Position numbers and translations under genes: made by a program. Of a stretch of 64,000 nt of DNA, positions 32,849 to 44,180 are shown in pieces; within the stretch, counting starts at the first letter, position 1, and every line of letters starts with the position of its first letter. This DNA comes from Gari tellinella (Eukaryota; Mollusca; Bivalvia; Cardiida; Psammobiidae), in the NCBI GenBank assembly GCA_922989275.2, contig OV277864.1, positions 56,109,550 to 56,173,549 on the forward strand, written 5' to 3'. The notes under the pieces were generated by a model that ran no database searches, was not told where the DNA came from, and was given only the letters and a program-made list of their open reading frames with translations.

Positions 32849-33965
32849 CACAATAGTAAAATAAATAGAGAATGCTTTTTAGCTCACCTGGCACGAAGTG
32901 CCAAGGTGAGCTTTTAGGATCACTGGATGTCCGTCGTACGTCGTCCGTCGTCTGTCTGTCCACAATTGGTTCGTTAACACTCTAGCAGCTACAAATATCA
33001 TCCAATCTTCATGAAACTTGATCACAATGTTTGTCTAGTAGAAATCTAGGCCAAGTTCGAATGTGGGTCATGTCGGGTCAAAAACTAGGTCACTAGGTCA
33101 AATCATAGAAAAACCTTGTTAACACTCTAGAGGCTACAAATCTCATTGAATCTTGATGAAACTTGGTCAGAATATTTGTCTCATTGATATCTAGGTCAAG
33201 TTTGAATATGGGTTATGTCAGGTCAAAAACTAGGTCACAAGGTCAAATCATAGAAAAACCTTGTTAACACTCTTGAGGCTACACATCTCATTGGATCTTG
33301 ATGAAACTTGGTCAGAATATTTGTCTCATTGATATCTAGGTCAAGGTTGAATATGGGTTATGTCAGGTCAAAAACTAGGTCACTAGGTCAAATCATAGAA
33401 AAACCTTGTTAACACTCTAGAGGCTACAAATCTCATTGGATCTTGATGAAACTTGGTCAGAATGTTTGTCTTATTGATATCTAGGTCAAGTTTGAATATG
33501 GGTCATGTCCGGTCAAATACTAGGTCACTAGGTCAAATCATAGGAAAACCATGTTAACACTCTAGAGGCTATAAATCTCATTGGATCTTGATGAATCATT
33601 GTCAGAATGTTTGTCTTATTGATATCTAGGCCAAGTGGGAATATGGGTCATGCCCGGTCAAAAATTAGGTCACTCTGTCAAATCATAGAACAACCTTGAT
33701 AACACTCTTGAGGTTTGTGTCAGTTCAAAAACTAGGTCACTAGATCAAATCATAGGAAAATCTTGTTTATACGCAGATACCCCCCGCAGAGCTATTCAAA
33801 AAGTGTCCTCTTACGTCTGATACCGGACACTTTTTTCTGTTACCGGACTGTTTTAGTTTCTGTTATTGTATACTTTTTACGGGCGTGATGCACGTGGTGA
33901 GCATGCGGTCACAGGTTTAACTATTGCACTGCCCGGGAATTGACGAGGTAACCCTTGCAATGCTA

Positions 33966-34218
33966 CAGTGGAGAAAACGTAATTCTTTCCCGTTTAAACG
34001 CAAACAAAACGCAAACGCAAACACAAAATAAAAGAAATAGAAAACAATAACTTTTTTTTTATTTTTTATCATATATTTTCATCTGAGTGGCAAACAGTTT
34101 GGATCCTGATCAGACGCCGGGTTACCCGGCGTCTGATCTGGCTCCAAAATGTTTGCAATGGAAAATAAAGTTTAAGCGTCAACGCGTTTATTGGGAAAGA
34201 ATAACGTTTTTTCCACTG
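33966..34218. mobile_element. TA-2 MITE with PAL-D core (in J copy 1)
   Basis: CAGTGGAGAAAACGTAATTC at the left and AATAACGTTTTTTCCACTG at the right. The PAL-D core is GACGCCGGGTTACCCGGCGTC split over 34110-34135. Confidence 0.8.
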
Positions 34219-34239
34219 TGAGTACCGCTTGGCTAACAT

Positions 34240-34505
34240 TTGCAAACAGTTTTGATCCATAGAAGACGCCGTGTAACGCGGCATGTGATCTGGATCCAAA
34301 TTGTTTGGCACTGATTCTCATTTTTAAATTCAATTTATTTGAAAAGCATAAGAAAGATTTTGAGATTCTCCGCAGACGATACTTTTAAGTTTGAAGCAGA
34401 GGGCAATTCAGCACGATAAGGGATAACAAACTTTTGCAAATAGTTTGGATCTATATTAAACACACAGTAACTCAGCGTTTGAACAGGATCCAAACTGATA
34501 GACAC
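34240..34505. repeat. Two degraded PAL-D hairpins inside J
   Basis: GCAAACAGTTTTGATCC near 34243 pairs with 'ggatccaaattgtttgg'. A weaker pair is GCAAATAGTTTGGATC near 34436 with 'aggatccaaactga'. Confidence 0.7.
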
Positions 34506-35024
34506 TTGATACGTGCAATCAAATCTCGAAACTTTTCGTTGAAACATAAGTGCAGACAGCAATTTCAAAGCAGACGACAATATGGCAGTGCAAGAGTAAA
34601 ATAATGCTATTTAATATTGTGCCTTTTCAGGAGAAAAATATCTGGTCCTTGGTTTGATTATGAAGGAACGGAAAAGGAAATATATCGGGCTAAAATGATA
34701 AAATTTATTGACCTTAAAGCTAAATGCCTAAAATAAGATGTCACCTAAATTGATAAATACAGCGCTTACCTTACTAGCTGAAAACTTATTCTGAGCGCAG
34801 TCAAACAAATGCGTAGTTATTTTACGGCATGACCCAGCACACAGGCTGCACGGAATGCTCGTGCAAGTTATAAAAAGGACCAATGAAAATAATAGTTAGT
34901 CGGTTTACGTTAATTTCAATATTTTAGAAATGTATATATTAATTTGCTATATTACATTGACCACAATGGTTATTGACTCGGTGTAAGGTATTTATTAAAA
35001 TCTACGTATAAGTCAGATACAGCG

Positions 35025-35190
35025 ACTTGTTCGCCTTAAAAGTGTAGGGTATGAATCGTAATAAGACTGTTTCGCTCGGACGAACAACAAATATGTCCTC
35101 GGCTTCGCCTCGGACAATTTGTTGTCGTCCTTGCAAACAATCTTATTACGATTCATACCCTACACTTTTAAGGCGAAACCCGTCGTGTAT
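35025..35190. repeat. Long hairpin ending element J copy 1
   Basis: Arms run 'cgccttaaaagtgtagggta' then 'tgaatcgtaataaga' and back, around a smaller GTCCTCGGCTTCGCCTCGGAC hairpin flanked by GAACAACAAAT-like sequence. Confidence 0.88.
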
Positions 35191-35312
35191 CTATTACTTA
35201 CACTCTAGAGGTTGATTGTTGGTCATGTCCAGTCATAATCTAGGTCACTATAGGTCAATTTTGCCATGGTGTACCAGGTGAGCGATTTAGGGCCATAGTG
35301 GCCCTTGTTTTT

Positions 35313-36000
35313 AATGCTAGAGTCATTTTTGGTCCAGATAAGATTCTTACTAAAGAACTATGTTATTCTAGGAAAGCGCGCTATTATATAGATGACGTCA
35401 GTGACGTCACATCCTAGTTACGTTGAAAAGAAATAAAAGAACCTTTAAAAATCTAGTGTTTTTCACTCAGGAAATCTAAAAGGTGGACACTTATAGAAGT
35501 ATGTGGCGCGTACTCTATAACGCTTTGATTGCATCGAATAGTTCGAATAAACGTCGTTACACGTCGGGATTCTGTTGAAAGAGTTTTAGAATACCTTTTC
35601 TAACAGCGGGAAAAATAAGCGTCTCTGTGAAAAAAGTAGTTCCGCCTACAGGTCATGTGACCACTTGACATAATAACATCGGTCATGTGACCACATAGCA
35701 TAATAAAGCAAAGTTTATCTGTCACCCCTTTATCCGTCAGGAAAACAGGCACGTGACAGGATAAAGTACATTATTCAGCTCGGGTTTATGTCTGAGCCCG
35801 TGTAGAGAAGCAACAACAACAACTATTCCGTCTACTAACGCTATAGAAAAACGATGGAAAATATCTAAAAAAACTAAGATTCGGTGACGATTCTTGAGAC
35901 TTTTTTGGACTGATCATATTTGTTTAATGTCAGAAGCCAAATAATGCCACAAATTTGCTTTTATTTGAGTATTTTATTTTATTTTGACAAGTACACCATC
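35313..36000. promoter_or_regulatory. Unique island with paired CRE and E-box-like palindromes
   Basis: TGACGTCA occurs at 35393-35400 and 35402-35409. GGTCATGTGACCAC occurs near 35651 and again near 35682. CACGTGAC lies near 35751. Between dense repeats this repeat-poor stretch with duplicated palindromic sites could be a regulatory region. No gene start next to it could be identified, so this is a motif observation only. Confidence 0.35.
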
Positions 36001-36235
36001 CGGTTGCGAGTCCCTTTAGCCCATAGCCTGGTTTTAGTTTTGAAAACAGGTGACCACTTAATGCAGGTTGAAAGTAAAGCAGAATGCACCAAGGGTGCAT
36101 TCTGCTTTACTTTCATCCTGCTTTAAGCTACCAGCTGCTAGAAGATAGAAAATATTTCTTATGATTCTTATTTGTTACAGTATAAATTGTTATTTTCTTC
36201 AGGGGAGGAATAAATTAAAGGTGTGAAAAGGCGTT

Positions 36236-36823
36236 TTTCCCGTCGCAGACGGGTCTGTTTTGTATTTTGACCGCAACTCTATGAAACAATTTAACCAATC
36301 AGGAATGATCAGAAATCCTGGTCAATGATCACGTGCTTGAAATGCAGTACTCTTATCGGCCAATGGCCTAGACTGGCGTTCTGTTATTTTTTCACATCAA
36401 TCTTGTGAGTGTAAACCTGGCAAATCATTGAGATGCAGTCTATGTCATCATTTCTAAATTTAGCGTGGATAAGCTCTAAATTTAGCATGTGATAAAGTCT
36501 GTTTACGAAAGATGTTAAGTATACACTTGTCTCTGGTTAAGTGAATACTGTACAGTGGAGAATGTGTTATTCTTTCCCAATAAACCTGTTTACGCTAAAA
36601 CTATTATTTGCAGTGCAAACAATTTGTAGCTAGATCAGACGCCGGGTAACCCGGCGTCTGATCAGGCTCCAAACTGTTTGCCACCAAGATAAACATGAAA
36701 TATCAGAATTGTCCAAAAGTTGTTCTTTTCTACGTTTTAGTGTTTTGCGTTTGCGTTTAAACGGGAAAGAATAACAGATTCTCCACTGTACCCCACACAA
36801 AACTTTAACCTGCGACGGAATAT
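36236..36823. mobile_element. Element M with ends CCCGTCGCAG / CTGCGACGG
   Basis: TTTTTCCCGTCGCAGACGGG at the left forms its own hairpin. CCTGCGACGGAATATC is at the right. It contains a TA-2 copy near its right end. Family unknown. Confidence 0.55.
36553..36788. mobile_element. TA-2 MITE with PAL-D core
   Basis: CAGTGGAGAATGTGTTATTC and the inverse AATAACAGATTCTCCACTG, flanked by TA at 36551 and 36789. The core hairpin is GACGCCGGGTAACCCGGCGT. Confidence 0.85.
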
Positions 36824-36958
36824 CTTTTTTAAAGATATTTCTTGTTATAGGGTAATGAGTTTAAACTAATAGAAGCTTTAAGTTCAAAACATAAATAATA
36901 CAATAACATCTTGTTGTAAAGCTTTTCTGCATTACTTTTGTCATGCATTACTTTTGTT

Positions 36959-37290
36959 GTTAACCCCTTGGAACTTTAAATGGATATTTCTGGTTTCAGT
37001 TTTTGTCTAGTCCATTTTTGGCTATTTAGGGTTATGATTTGTCGATGAAACTTGCAATATGAAAAACAGTGCAGACCCTGATCAGAGGGCTCCTTTAGGA
37101 GCTCTCTGATCTGGGTCTTCACTGTTTGCAAAGGACAAGTGCACTCTTCACTAGTACACTGTTTCCAATGGGCATGCATATTGGTGACTGGATTGCCTAC
37201 TTGTCTAGCCCTCTGATCTGGGTCTTCACTGTTTGCAAAGGACAAGTGTACTCTTCACTGGTACACTGTTTGCAATGGATGACTGGATTG
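36959..37290 (-). mobile_element. T4-2 element with PAL-E, partly duplicated
   Basis: It opens TTAACCCCTTGGAACTTTAA. PAL-E lies at about 37065-37130 and the stretch 'tctgatctgggtcttcactg' plus 'tttgcaaaggacaagtg' recurs at 37207. Confidence 0.7.
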
Positions 37291-37777
37291 ACTAGATTGA
37301 TGAACGCAGGTATTACTGTGGTACAGTTCTCCATGGGTGCGGATTTGCATGAACCTTTAACTAGCAACAATCTCTGTCCTCTGCAATAAAAGTGCTATCA
37401 AGACATGTTCAAAACAGATAACGGACCATTTTTTTAACAACATTAAATTCAGCGTGTTTATTGGATTAAACCATGATGAGATGCTGGATCTGCACAGCCT
37501 GCCATCTGGATCCAGTCCATTTGTCATGGTAACAGAATGGCACATAGCATGATCAAAGCTAACCAGATTGAGTTTCCCCAAGTTCTGTTGAGAGATTTAT
37601 TGCTGAAAGCGCTGATATGATAATTGTGTTAATTATACCGATTTCTGGAAATTTAAACTATCAGAGTCATTCCCTGTACATGTATCAAAATTGTCTCATG
37701 AAAAATGAATTTTCTACAAATGTTTTGACAGGCAGCAGCTTCTGTTACAATGGTCATTTATCTACTATGTCTTTTAC

Positions 37778-37996
37778 TACAGAACAACCTCCATGTTACG
37801 ACCACTAAATTACATTAGAATAAGACTATTTTGTGTTTAAGTCAGGTGGCTGCTTAAAGCAAGGTGAAAGTGAAAACAGAAAGCTTCTGTAGGAGCTTCT
37901 GTTTTACTTTCACCTTGCTTTTAGATGCCATCTGTTTTTCATATAATCAATAGCTTTCTTTTAAGTGGTCGTAATACGGAGTTTTTACTGTACAGG
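37778..37996. mobile_element. TA-1 MITE
   Basis: ACAGAACAACCTCCATGTTA to 'acggagtttttactgta', hairpin GAAAGCTTCTGTAGGAGCTT. Confidence 0.75.
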
Positions 37997-38091
37997 AATT
38001 TAGGAATTTCTGAGAAAAGAACATGCAGTAAAATTAACACAATCCCTCAATCAAAAGATCACCCATTGATTGTTTAAATACAGGTAGCAGA

Positions 38092-38500
38092 TTAAACCAT
38101 TACCCAATAAATACACCATTTTACACCTTTGATTTGAATTAAATTTCATATTTTATTTGTTTTTCATTTTGCCATGAAAGGTGTAATTTGTGGCACTGAG
38201 GTTCTCTTGTTACATCTTGAGGTATTCCTTTTAAACTTTGTTAACAGGCCTTAAACATCTTTCATATTGTTCATTGAGTAATTACCCAAAGTTTTAGTTG
38301 TACACAGAACTTTAGTTAAAGGAGCTTTCAACTTTAAATTCTCTTTACTTGAAGCAGTCACCAGTGTCAGTTTAACCCAGTAGCCCATAGCCAGCTGTTC
38401 CTAATTTGAGGGCAGGTGACCACTGTCAATCAGATAGAGAGTAAAGCAGAATGTACTTTAAGGTGCATTCTGATCTACTTTTGGCCTGCTTTAACTACAA
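38092..38500. mobile_element. Two truncated T4-1 copies
   Basis: 38092-38150 keeps only the left end ('ttaaaccattacccaataaa'). 38373-38500 runs from TTAACCCAGTAGCCCATAGC through a worn hairpin. Confidence 0.6.
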
Positions 38501-38504
38501 TCTC

Positions 38505-39370
38505 TTAGGAATAAAAGGCATAGATTATGTGATTTTCATCTTTGGTTATGGAGGAAGAGGTGATACAGATGATATCGGCAGCGTTGAAGCTTTTCCTGTA
38601 TAATGTATACAGTCTATTTTTCAATGTTTTTAATGACATCTCACCCTCACCATCATGAAAAAAAGACCTACAGATTATTAATAATTGCAGTGTTGCTATT
38701 AGCAACCATATCTCGAATCTTACAGCTCTTCAAAGCCATAGCATTTATGACATATCACAGATCACACGCCCCTCAAGATGCCCCCCAGTCGTCAGCTGGA
38801 AGCTGGCTATCTGTCCAATTTATTTTTGTTGCTCTCTTTTACCCCTTACCCTATCAACAGGCATCCTGGTAAGCTCATCTCAAGTACGGAATATGATGTC
38901 CGCTGTAAAATTGATGCCATTTCCAAAAAACAGCTGCTTGAATTCGAACATTGACAATTTTGTGCTTTGTTAGCCATTTTGAAGAACAAAATTTTAAATG
39001 TTGTGCAAAGATTAAGTTTCTTCTTGTAAAATCTTGAAAATTATTGTATTTTATCTTTTTCATGACTTTTGAAGACATAAATCATGTTTTGGGACAAAGA
39101 ATATGTGACAGTTTTTGTTCAATCATCTATAAATATCTATATCAAATAATATTGGTTTTCGTTGTTGGTCATTTGAAGATTTCATACTGCAATTAAAATT
39201 TGGTGTCTTAGGAAAGTTTTTGAGAAGTTTCCTTTGAATATTTCAGAAGCAGAGGACAATGTTTGAAGCAGACGACATGCAAGGGAGATAAGAGGTAAAT
39301 GAGCTTCCGCCCTTATAAACAGACCGTGTACAGCAGAATGGGTCTCCAGGCCACCATTAGATCAAGTACC
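38505..39370. other. No supported feature
   Basis: The open frame at 38603-38872 encodes a hydrophobic segment but has no recognisable domain or splice context. The rest is AT-rich. Confidence 0.4.
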
Positions 39371-39449
39371 TAGATCCTTAAAGACAGGTGAGTGCTTATT
39401 GCAGAACTAAAGTAATGCAGAAAACTGTTTTTTAAGAGTTTTGTGCATT

Positions 39450-39920
39450 ACCTGTAATTATTGAATAAAAATGCCATTAGGTATGTTACAGCTGGCTTGT
39501 GTGTGTTGTGTCAGGTGGGGGGATGTACCTGGGTCGCACTGTATTGCTTGGCACATGGGACAGATGCCGAGAGCCTTTGAGGTGAGATAAGTTTACTGCC
39601 AGTGCCTGATCGGAGAGCAGCCTGGTGATAAATATTCTCCAAAATTCACCAGTAGCCATATCAAATGACAAAAACTAACTGTATATTACCCTACACACCT
39701 CCCTACAGGTGTGGGCCTGATTTCAGCAGCAGCGTAGATCTCTCCTCTACGCTCCACGGCACCTAGTGACAATTTGTCTTCTTGGAATATTTCTTCCTTG
39801 GAAAAGCCGTGCCAAAGAAACAAAACTTGTTTCACTTTTGGCAGCTTTTTGCTATGGCTAGGACAATTAGTTAGAAGGCTTATATAACAGAGATGAAAGC
39901 TTAATGTGGACTTAAAGTTA
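39450..39920. other. Unique sequence, no gene supported
   Basis: Nothing recognisable apart from the short inverted repeat 'cacacctccctacaggtgtg' at 39693. Confidence 0.4.
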
Positions 39921-40005
39921 TTTACAGTAAAACCTCCCTATTACTACCACTATAAAGAAGGCTTATTGACTGCATGAGAATCAGGTGACAGCTTAAAACA
40001 AGTTA

Positions 40006-41435
40006 TACGCAGATACCCCTCGCAGAGCTATTCAAATAGTGTCCTCTTACATCTGATACCGGACACTTTTTTCTGTTACCGGACAGTTTTACTTTCTGTT
40101 ATTGTATACTTTTTACGGGTGTGGTGCACGTGGTGAGCATGCTGTCACCTGTATAACTCTTGCACTGTCCGGGAATGGACGAGGTAACCCTTGTACTGCT
40201 ACAGTGGAGAAAACGTTATTCTTTCCTAACAAACGCTTACGATTAAACTATTGATTCCATTGCAAACAGTTTGGAGCCTGATCAGACGCCGGGTAACTCG
40301 GCGTCTGATCGGCTCCAAACTGTTTGTCACTCAAATTAAAACAAATAATGAGAAATATCAACAAATGGTAATTGCCTACATTTGTACATTTTAGCGATTT
40401 GGGTTTGCGTTTTGTTTGCGTTTAAATGGGAAAGAATAATGTTTTCTCCACTGTAAGTACCGTTTGGCTAACATTGGCAAATAGTTTGGATCCGGAGAAG
40501 ACACCGCGTATCGCAACATGTGATCTGGATCCAAATTGTTCGGCACTCATTTCCAATTTTTATTCAATTTGAATAGCATAGGAAAGATTTTGTGTTTCTC
40601 CGCAGATGATATTTTTGAAGCAGATGGCAATTCAGCATGATAAGGGATAACGAACATTTGCAAACAGTTATGATCAATATCGACACACATGTAGTAACTC
40701 TGCGTTTGAACAGGATCCAAACTAATAACACTTGTATCAATATTCATGCAGTCAAAGCCAGAAATGTTTGCGTTGGAGAATAAATGCAGACGCCATTTTC
40801 AAAGCAGGCGACAATATTGCAGAGAAAAAGTAAAAAACGCAATTTAATAGTGTGCCTGTTCGGGAGAAAAATCTTTGACCCTTGGTTTGATTATAATGGG
40901 GTGGAAAATGAATTATATCGGGCTAAGATGTAGAGTTTAAAATATTTATTGAACTTATTACTAAATGCTTAAAAAGAAATGCTACCTAAACTGATAAATA
41001 GAGCGCTTACCTTACTAGCTGAGTACTAACGCGGAGCGAAGACAAACAAATTACGTAGTTTTTTAGGCATGACCCAGCACACAGGCTGCACGGTATGCCC
41101 GTGCAAGTTAGAAAAAGGACAAATGAAATATATAGTTGGTTTACGTGTAATTCAATATTTTAGAAGTGGATATTTTAAATTACTTTATTAAATTGACCAC
41201 AATCATTATTGACTCGGTGTAAAATATTTATTAAAATCTTCGTATAAGTCAGATACCGATACTCGTTCGCTTTAAAAGAGTTCGCTAACAAGGGTAAGAG
41301 TATTGTTTCGCTCAGACGAACAACAAAGATGTCCTCGGCTTCATCTCGGACACCTTGTTGTTCTTCCTCGCAAAACAATACTCTTACCCTTGTTAGCGGA
41401 CTCTTTTGAAGCGAAACTCGAACGGTATCTATTAC
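40006..41435. mobile_element. Element J, copy 2 (1430 bp)
   Basis: Collinear with copy 1 over the full length. It has the same 'gtcctcttacatctgatacc' left part, a TA-2 insertion at the same place (40202-40453), two extra PAL-D hairpins and a terminal hairpin at 41262-41425. The terminal hairpin arms differ in sequence from copy 1. Confidence 0.85.
40202..40453. mobile_element. TA-2 MITE with PAL-D core (in J copy 2)
   Basis: CAGTGGAGAAAACGTTATTC and its inverse. The core is GACGCCGGGTAACTCGGCGT with one mismatched pair. Confidence 0.82.
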
Positions 41436-41743
41436 GTAACCGTAAAACAGACTGTCAGAGAGTAGGAAATCGTTGTTCAGAGGGCCATTGTAGGGAGGGA
41501 GCAATGTAGTTTGAATGCTAGGGCAGCGTCTGTTTTATGTTCACCTTGCTTTAAGCTGTCACCTGCCGTAAACTCCTGATAATGAACGTAATTTAGTGGT
41601 CGTAAAAGAGAGGTTTTACTGTATTGTACTTTTTAACTACAGCATGTGTATTACACATTCCGGTGTCCCTGTATTTATAGCCTATACTGTTAAACATTTT
41701 CTCAATGCCAATATGTGTTGATCACAGTCCAGTCAAAAAACAC

Positions 41744-42099
41744 GGAATTATACACTCACGGAATTGCAACCTCCCGCTATAGTATCATAAACCTCGTGCG
41801 GCGCAAATGAGACTTCGCAAGACTTGATAAGATAATGTCTATCGGTAGTCAATATGATAAATGTCTGTTTCGAAACATTGTTCACGGATTTATAATGTCC
41901 ACCAAGTCGTTTAAATCTACTACAATGTCAATAAATACACCCGAATTGGTAAATTTTCACCCCAGAAATGGCGGACAACGAGGCAAAAAGTGAAGATGTT
42001 GTCACGTGACACATAATCTCGCAAAATTCAACCGCCGCGAGAGCTCAGATGCTCGCCTTTTCAACTTCGCTGAGTTGCGATTCGGTCTTGTATAATTCC
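41744..42099. mobile_element. 356-bp element with GGAATTATACA inverted ends
   Basis: GGAATTATACA at the left and TGTATAATTCC at the right are perfect inverses. The adjoining GGAATTGCAACC and GAGTTGCGATTC are imperfect ones. It contains GTCACGTGAC near 42001 and AATGGCGGACAACGAGG near 41965, which resembles a start-codon context but runs into a stop after 13 codons. Confidence 0.6.
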
Positions 42100-42113
42100 T
42101 TTAAAAAACAATC

Positions 42114-42289
42114 AGAGTTCCAGATAACTTTGTGTGTGTTTTTTTCTCAATCAAACCCTATGTTGTGACCACTCATTAGAATCGTCTTTTCGAGACAATT
42201 CTAATGAGTGGTCACACCATGGAGTTTAGAGGACACATAGAGGAGAAACTTTTGAAAACGTTGTTAAGCTACTCTTATCTTGAGCCCTG
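42114..42289. mobile_element. HP-A element, variant arms
   Basis: The hairpin arms read TGACCACTCATT and AATGAGTGGTCA where other copies have TCACTACTCATT and AATGAGTAGTGA. The end is TTATCTTGAGCCCTG. Confidence 0.8.
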
Positions 42290-42465
42290 AACCATTTTAC
42301 AACAACCTCTATCATTTAAGATATATTGCAGCCACTCTTGTAGTTTGAATGCTAGGGCAGTGTCATTCCTCTCTACAATGAAACCCAATAGGGTACAAAA
42401 ATTGTGTAAGATATTTGAAGGGAGTCGTCATAGAGAGGGAAATCGGCTTACATTAAAAAAATTTG

Positions 42466-42530
42466 CAAACAGCTTGAATCCAGATCAGACGCCGCGTAAT
42501 GCGGCGTCTGACCTGGATTCAAGCTGTTTG
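42466..42530. repeat. PAL-D hairpin
   Basis: CAAACAGCTTGAATCC and its inverse around GACGCCGCGTAATGCGGCGT. Confidence 0.88.
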
Positions 42531-43070
42531 TCATTCGCAATTATACTATCCTGTCAAAATGTCAAATTTGTGACTTTGGGAATGTAAAAATGTGAAAAGG
42601 TTGGACAAAACTGTCTTGTTTGGGAAACAGTAGCAAACATCGTTGTGAGGAGGGAATCGTTGTTCAGAGGGCCATTGTAGGGAGGGAGCACTGTAGTTTG
42701 AATGCTAGAGCAGCGTCTTCAAAGTTGATTATATCATATTTTCTCTTCAGTTATAAGAGACATTCAAGTTTGTAGGGATATTAATCACCTTTAGTGATAA
42801 CTCAAATTAAATGATTTTTACTCACATATATATTTACAACTATCAGCGCTTAGATTAGATTGAATTGCAGTGAAATGGGACCATTAGGTCAAGAGTTATA
42901 TGCGGCATAATGCTCTTGATGTACTCAGATATGCTGGAAAAGGCAACACTGTTGACCATGTTTTCTCTCAGTCTACAAGTTTGATTGAATTTTTATTAAA
43001 CTGTGACTAACTATTTACATGTACCAGTATATGACTGAGTTTTTGGATGATTTAAGCATAATGCGCCTCA

Positions 43071-43788
43071 ACCCATTACCCCATAAATACACCTTTTTAT
43101 GCATTTGAAATTCCTTTACTGAATAAATTCGTTGGAAGTCTACCATCGGAAATCTCAGTAACCATCACCACGATTTTATAAATCCTAGCTGATGATAACT
43201 TAAAGCAGGCTGAAATAAAAGTTGAATGCCCCTTAAAGCACACTCTGCTTTACTTTCAACCTGCTTTAAGTGGTCACATAATTATCTTTAATGCTAGAAA
43301 CAGGCTATGGGGTAATAACCCTTTGAACCCTAGTCCCGCTTATAGGCGTCCTTTTCAAAAAGTGTACATGTGAATATTACACTTGTCCTATGCATACAGT
43401 GAAGACCCAGATCAGAGGGCTTCGAAAGGAGCCCTCTGATCAGGGTCTTCACTGTTTGTCATAATGTCAAACATTGACAAAAACAACCCTTAAAAGTCAG
43501 AAATGGACTAGACTAAAATGGAAACTGGAATTGTCCATTTAAAGTTTCAGGGAGGAAAGAGTTAAGTGGTCACATAATTATCTGTAATGCTAGAAAAAGG
43601 CTATGGGGTAATTGGTTGAGGCACACTTTGCTTTACTTTCACCCTATTTTCAGCTACCACCTGAATATAGAAAATATTCCTTATGATACATATTCATGAT
43701 GTATTAAATGGAACTATTTACTTCAGTGGAAGAAGCAGAGGAATAAATTAAAGGCGTACAAATGAGTACCAATGGAGTAATGGGTTAA
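43071..43788. mobile_element. Rearranged T4-1 copies around a T4-2 element
   Basis: A T4-1 copy (43071-43315) ends 'aggctatggggtaat'. A T4-2 follows directly at 43316-43565, then a second piece of T4-1 right end ('taagtggtcacataattatc') and an inverted T4-1 half ending 'gagtaatgggttaa' at 43788. Confidence 0.7.
43316..43565 (-). mobile_element. T4-2 MITE with PAL-E hairpin
   Basis: AACCCTTTGAACCCTAGTCC to 'cagggaggaaagagttaa'. The hairpin is TGAAGACCCAGATCAGAGGG with its inverse. It is collinear in opposite orientation with 57347-57597. Confidence 0.85.
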
Positions 43789-43932
43789 AAAAGCTTAGAA
43801 TGAAACTCCAGATATGGTGTCAGGGAGTAAAGAGTTAATGCATGACAGAAAGCTCATTAAGGATATTTAATTGTGCATTACTTCTAAAGTTCTGCATGAA
43901 CCATTCAGCTCTCTTTAGAGAGCTTCATGCTC

Positions 43933-44160
43933 CATTAACCTATTACTCCATAAATACGCCTTTTAACACCTACTGATTGCCACACTAAGAAAAGTAGTTC
44001 TTTGCTATGAAGTTATTGAATTGAATCATGAGAAGTATTTTTTTAAAAAATCCAGATAAAAGCTTAAAGCTGACTGAAAGTAAAGCAAACTGCTCCATTA
44101 GGAGCATTCTGCTTTACTTTCAACCTGCTTTAAGTGGTCACCTAATTCTAAGGGGTGAAA
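43933..44160 (+). mobile_element. T4-1 copy
   Basis: TTAACCTATTACTCCATAAA with hairpin centre CTCCATTAGGAG, truncated right end. Confidence 0.65.
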
Positions 44161-44180
44161 GAGTGGCAGCTTATCACAAG

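Larger units (their letters stand above)
33770..35197. mobile_element. Element J, copy 1 (1428 bp), TTA target duplication
   Basis: It begins TACGCAGATACCCCCCGCAG and ends GTGTATCTATTAC. TTA flanks it at 33767-33769 and 35198-35200. Inside are a nested TA-2 element, further PAL-D hairpins and a terminal long hairpin (35025-35185). A 3-bp TTA duplication suits PIF/Harbinger, but the ends match only partly (AGATAC/GTATCT). No transposase is visible. Confidence 0.75.
32881..35312 (+). mobile_element. RC-1 element split by element J
   Basis: 32881-33769 holds the hairpin start and about six core units. 35198-35312 holds the end of the core, CCAGGTGAGCG, GGGCCATAGTGGCCC and CTTGTTTTT. The core is broken between 'aaaatcttgttta' and 'ttacactctagagg'; the intact copy has 'aatcttgtttacactct' here. 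Confidence 0.85.
36009..36865 (-). mobile_element. T4-1 MITE carrying element M
   Basis: 36009-36233 has the hairpin centre GCACCAAGGGTGC and the region up to 'gtgaaaaggcg'. 36826-36865 appears to hold a displaced end, 'ttatagggtaatgagttta'. Confidence 0.6.
39925..41621. mobile_element. TA-1 MITE split by element J
   Basis: CAGTAAAACCTCCCTATTAC at the left, interrupted after 'gcttaaaacaagtta' at 40005. It resumes 'gtaaccgtaaaacaga' at 41436 and ends GAGAGGTTTTACTG. The right part also carries a foreign 'gagggccattgtagggagg' segment. Confidence 0.75.

Noticed and set aside
38603..38872. Small membrane protein
   Set aside because: A hydrophobic stretch alone in AT-rich DNA is weak evidence, and there is no splice or start context.
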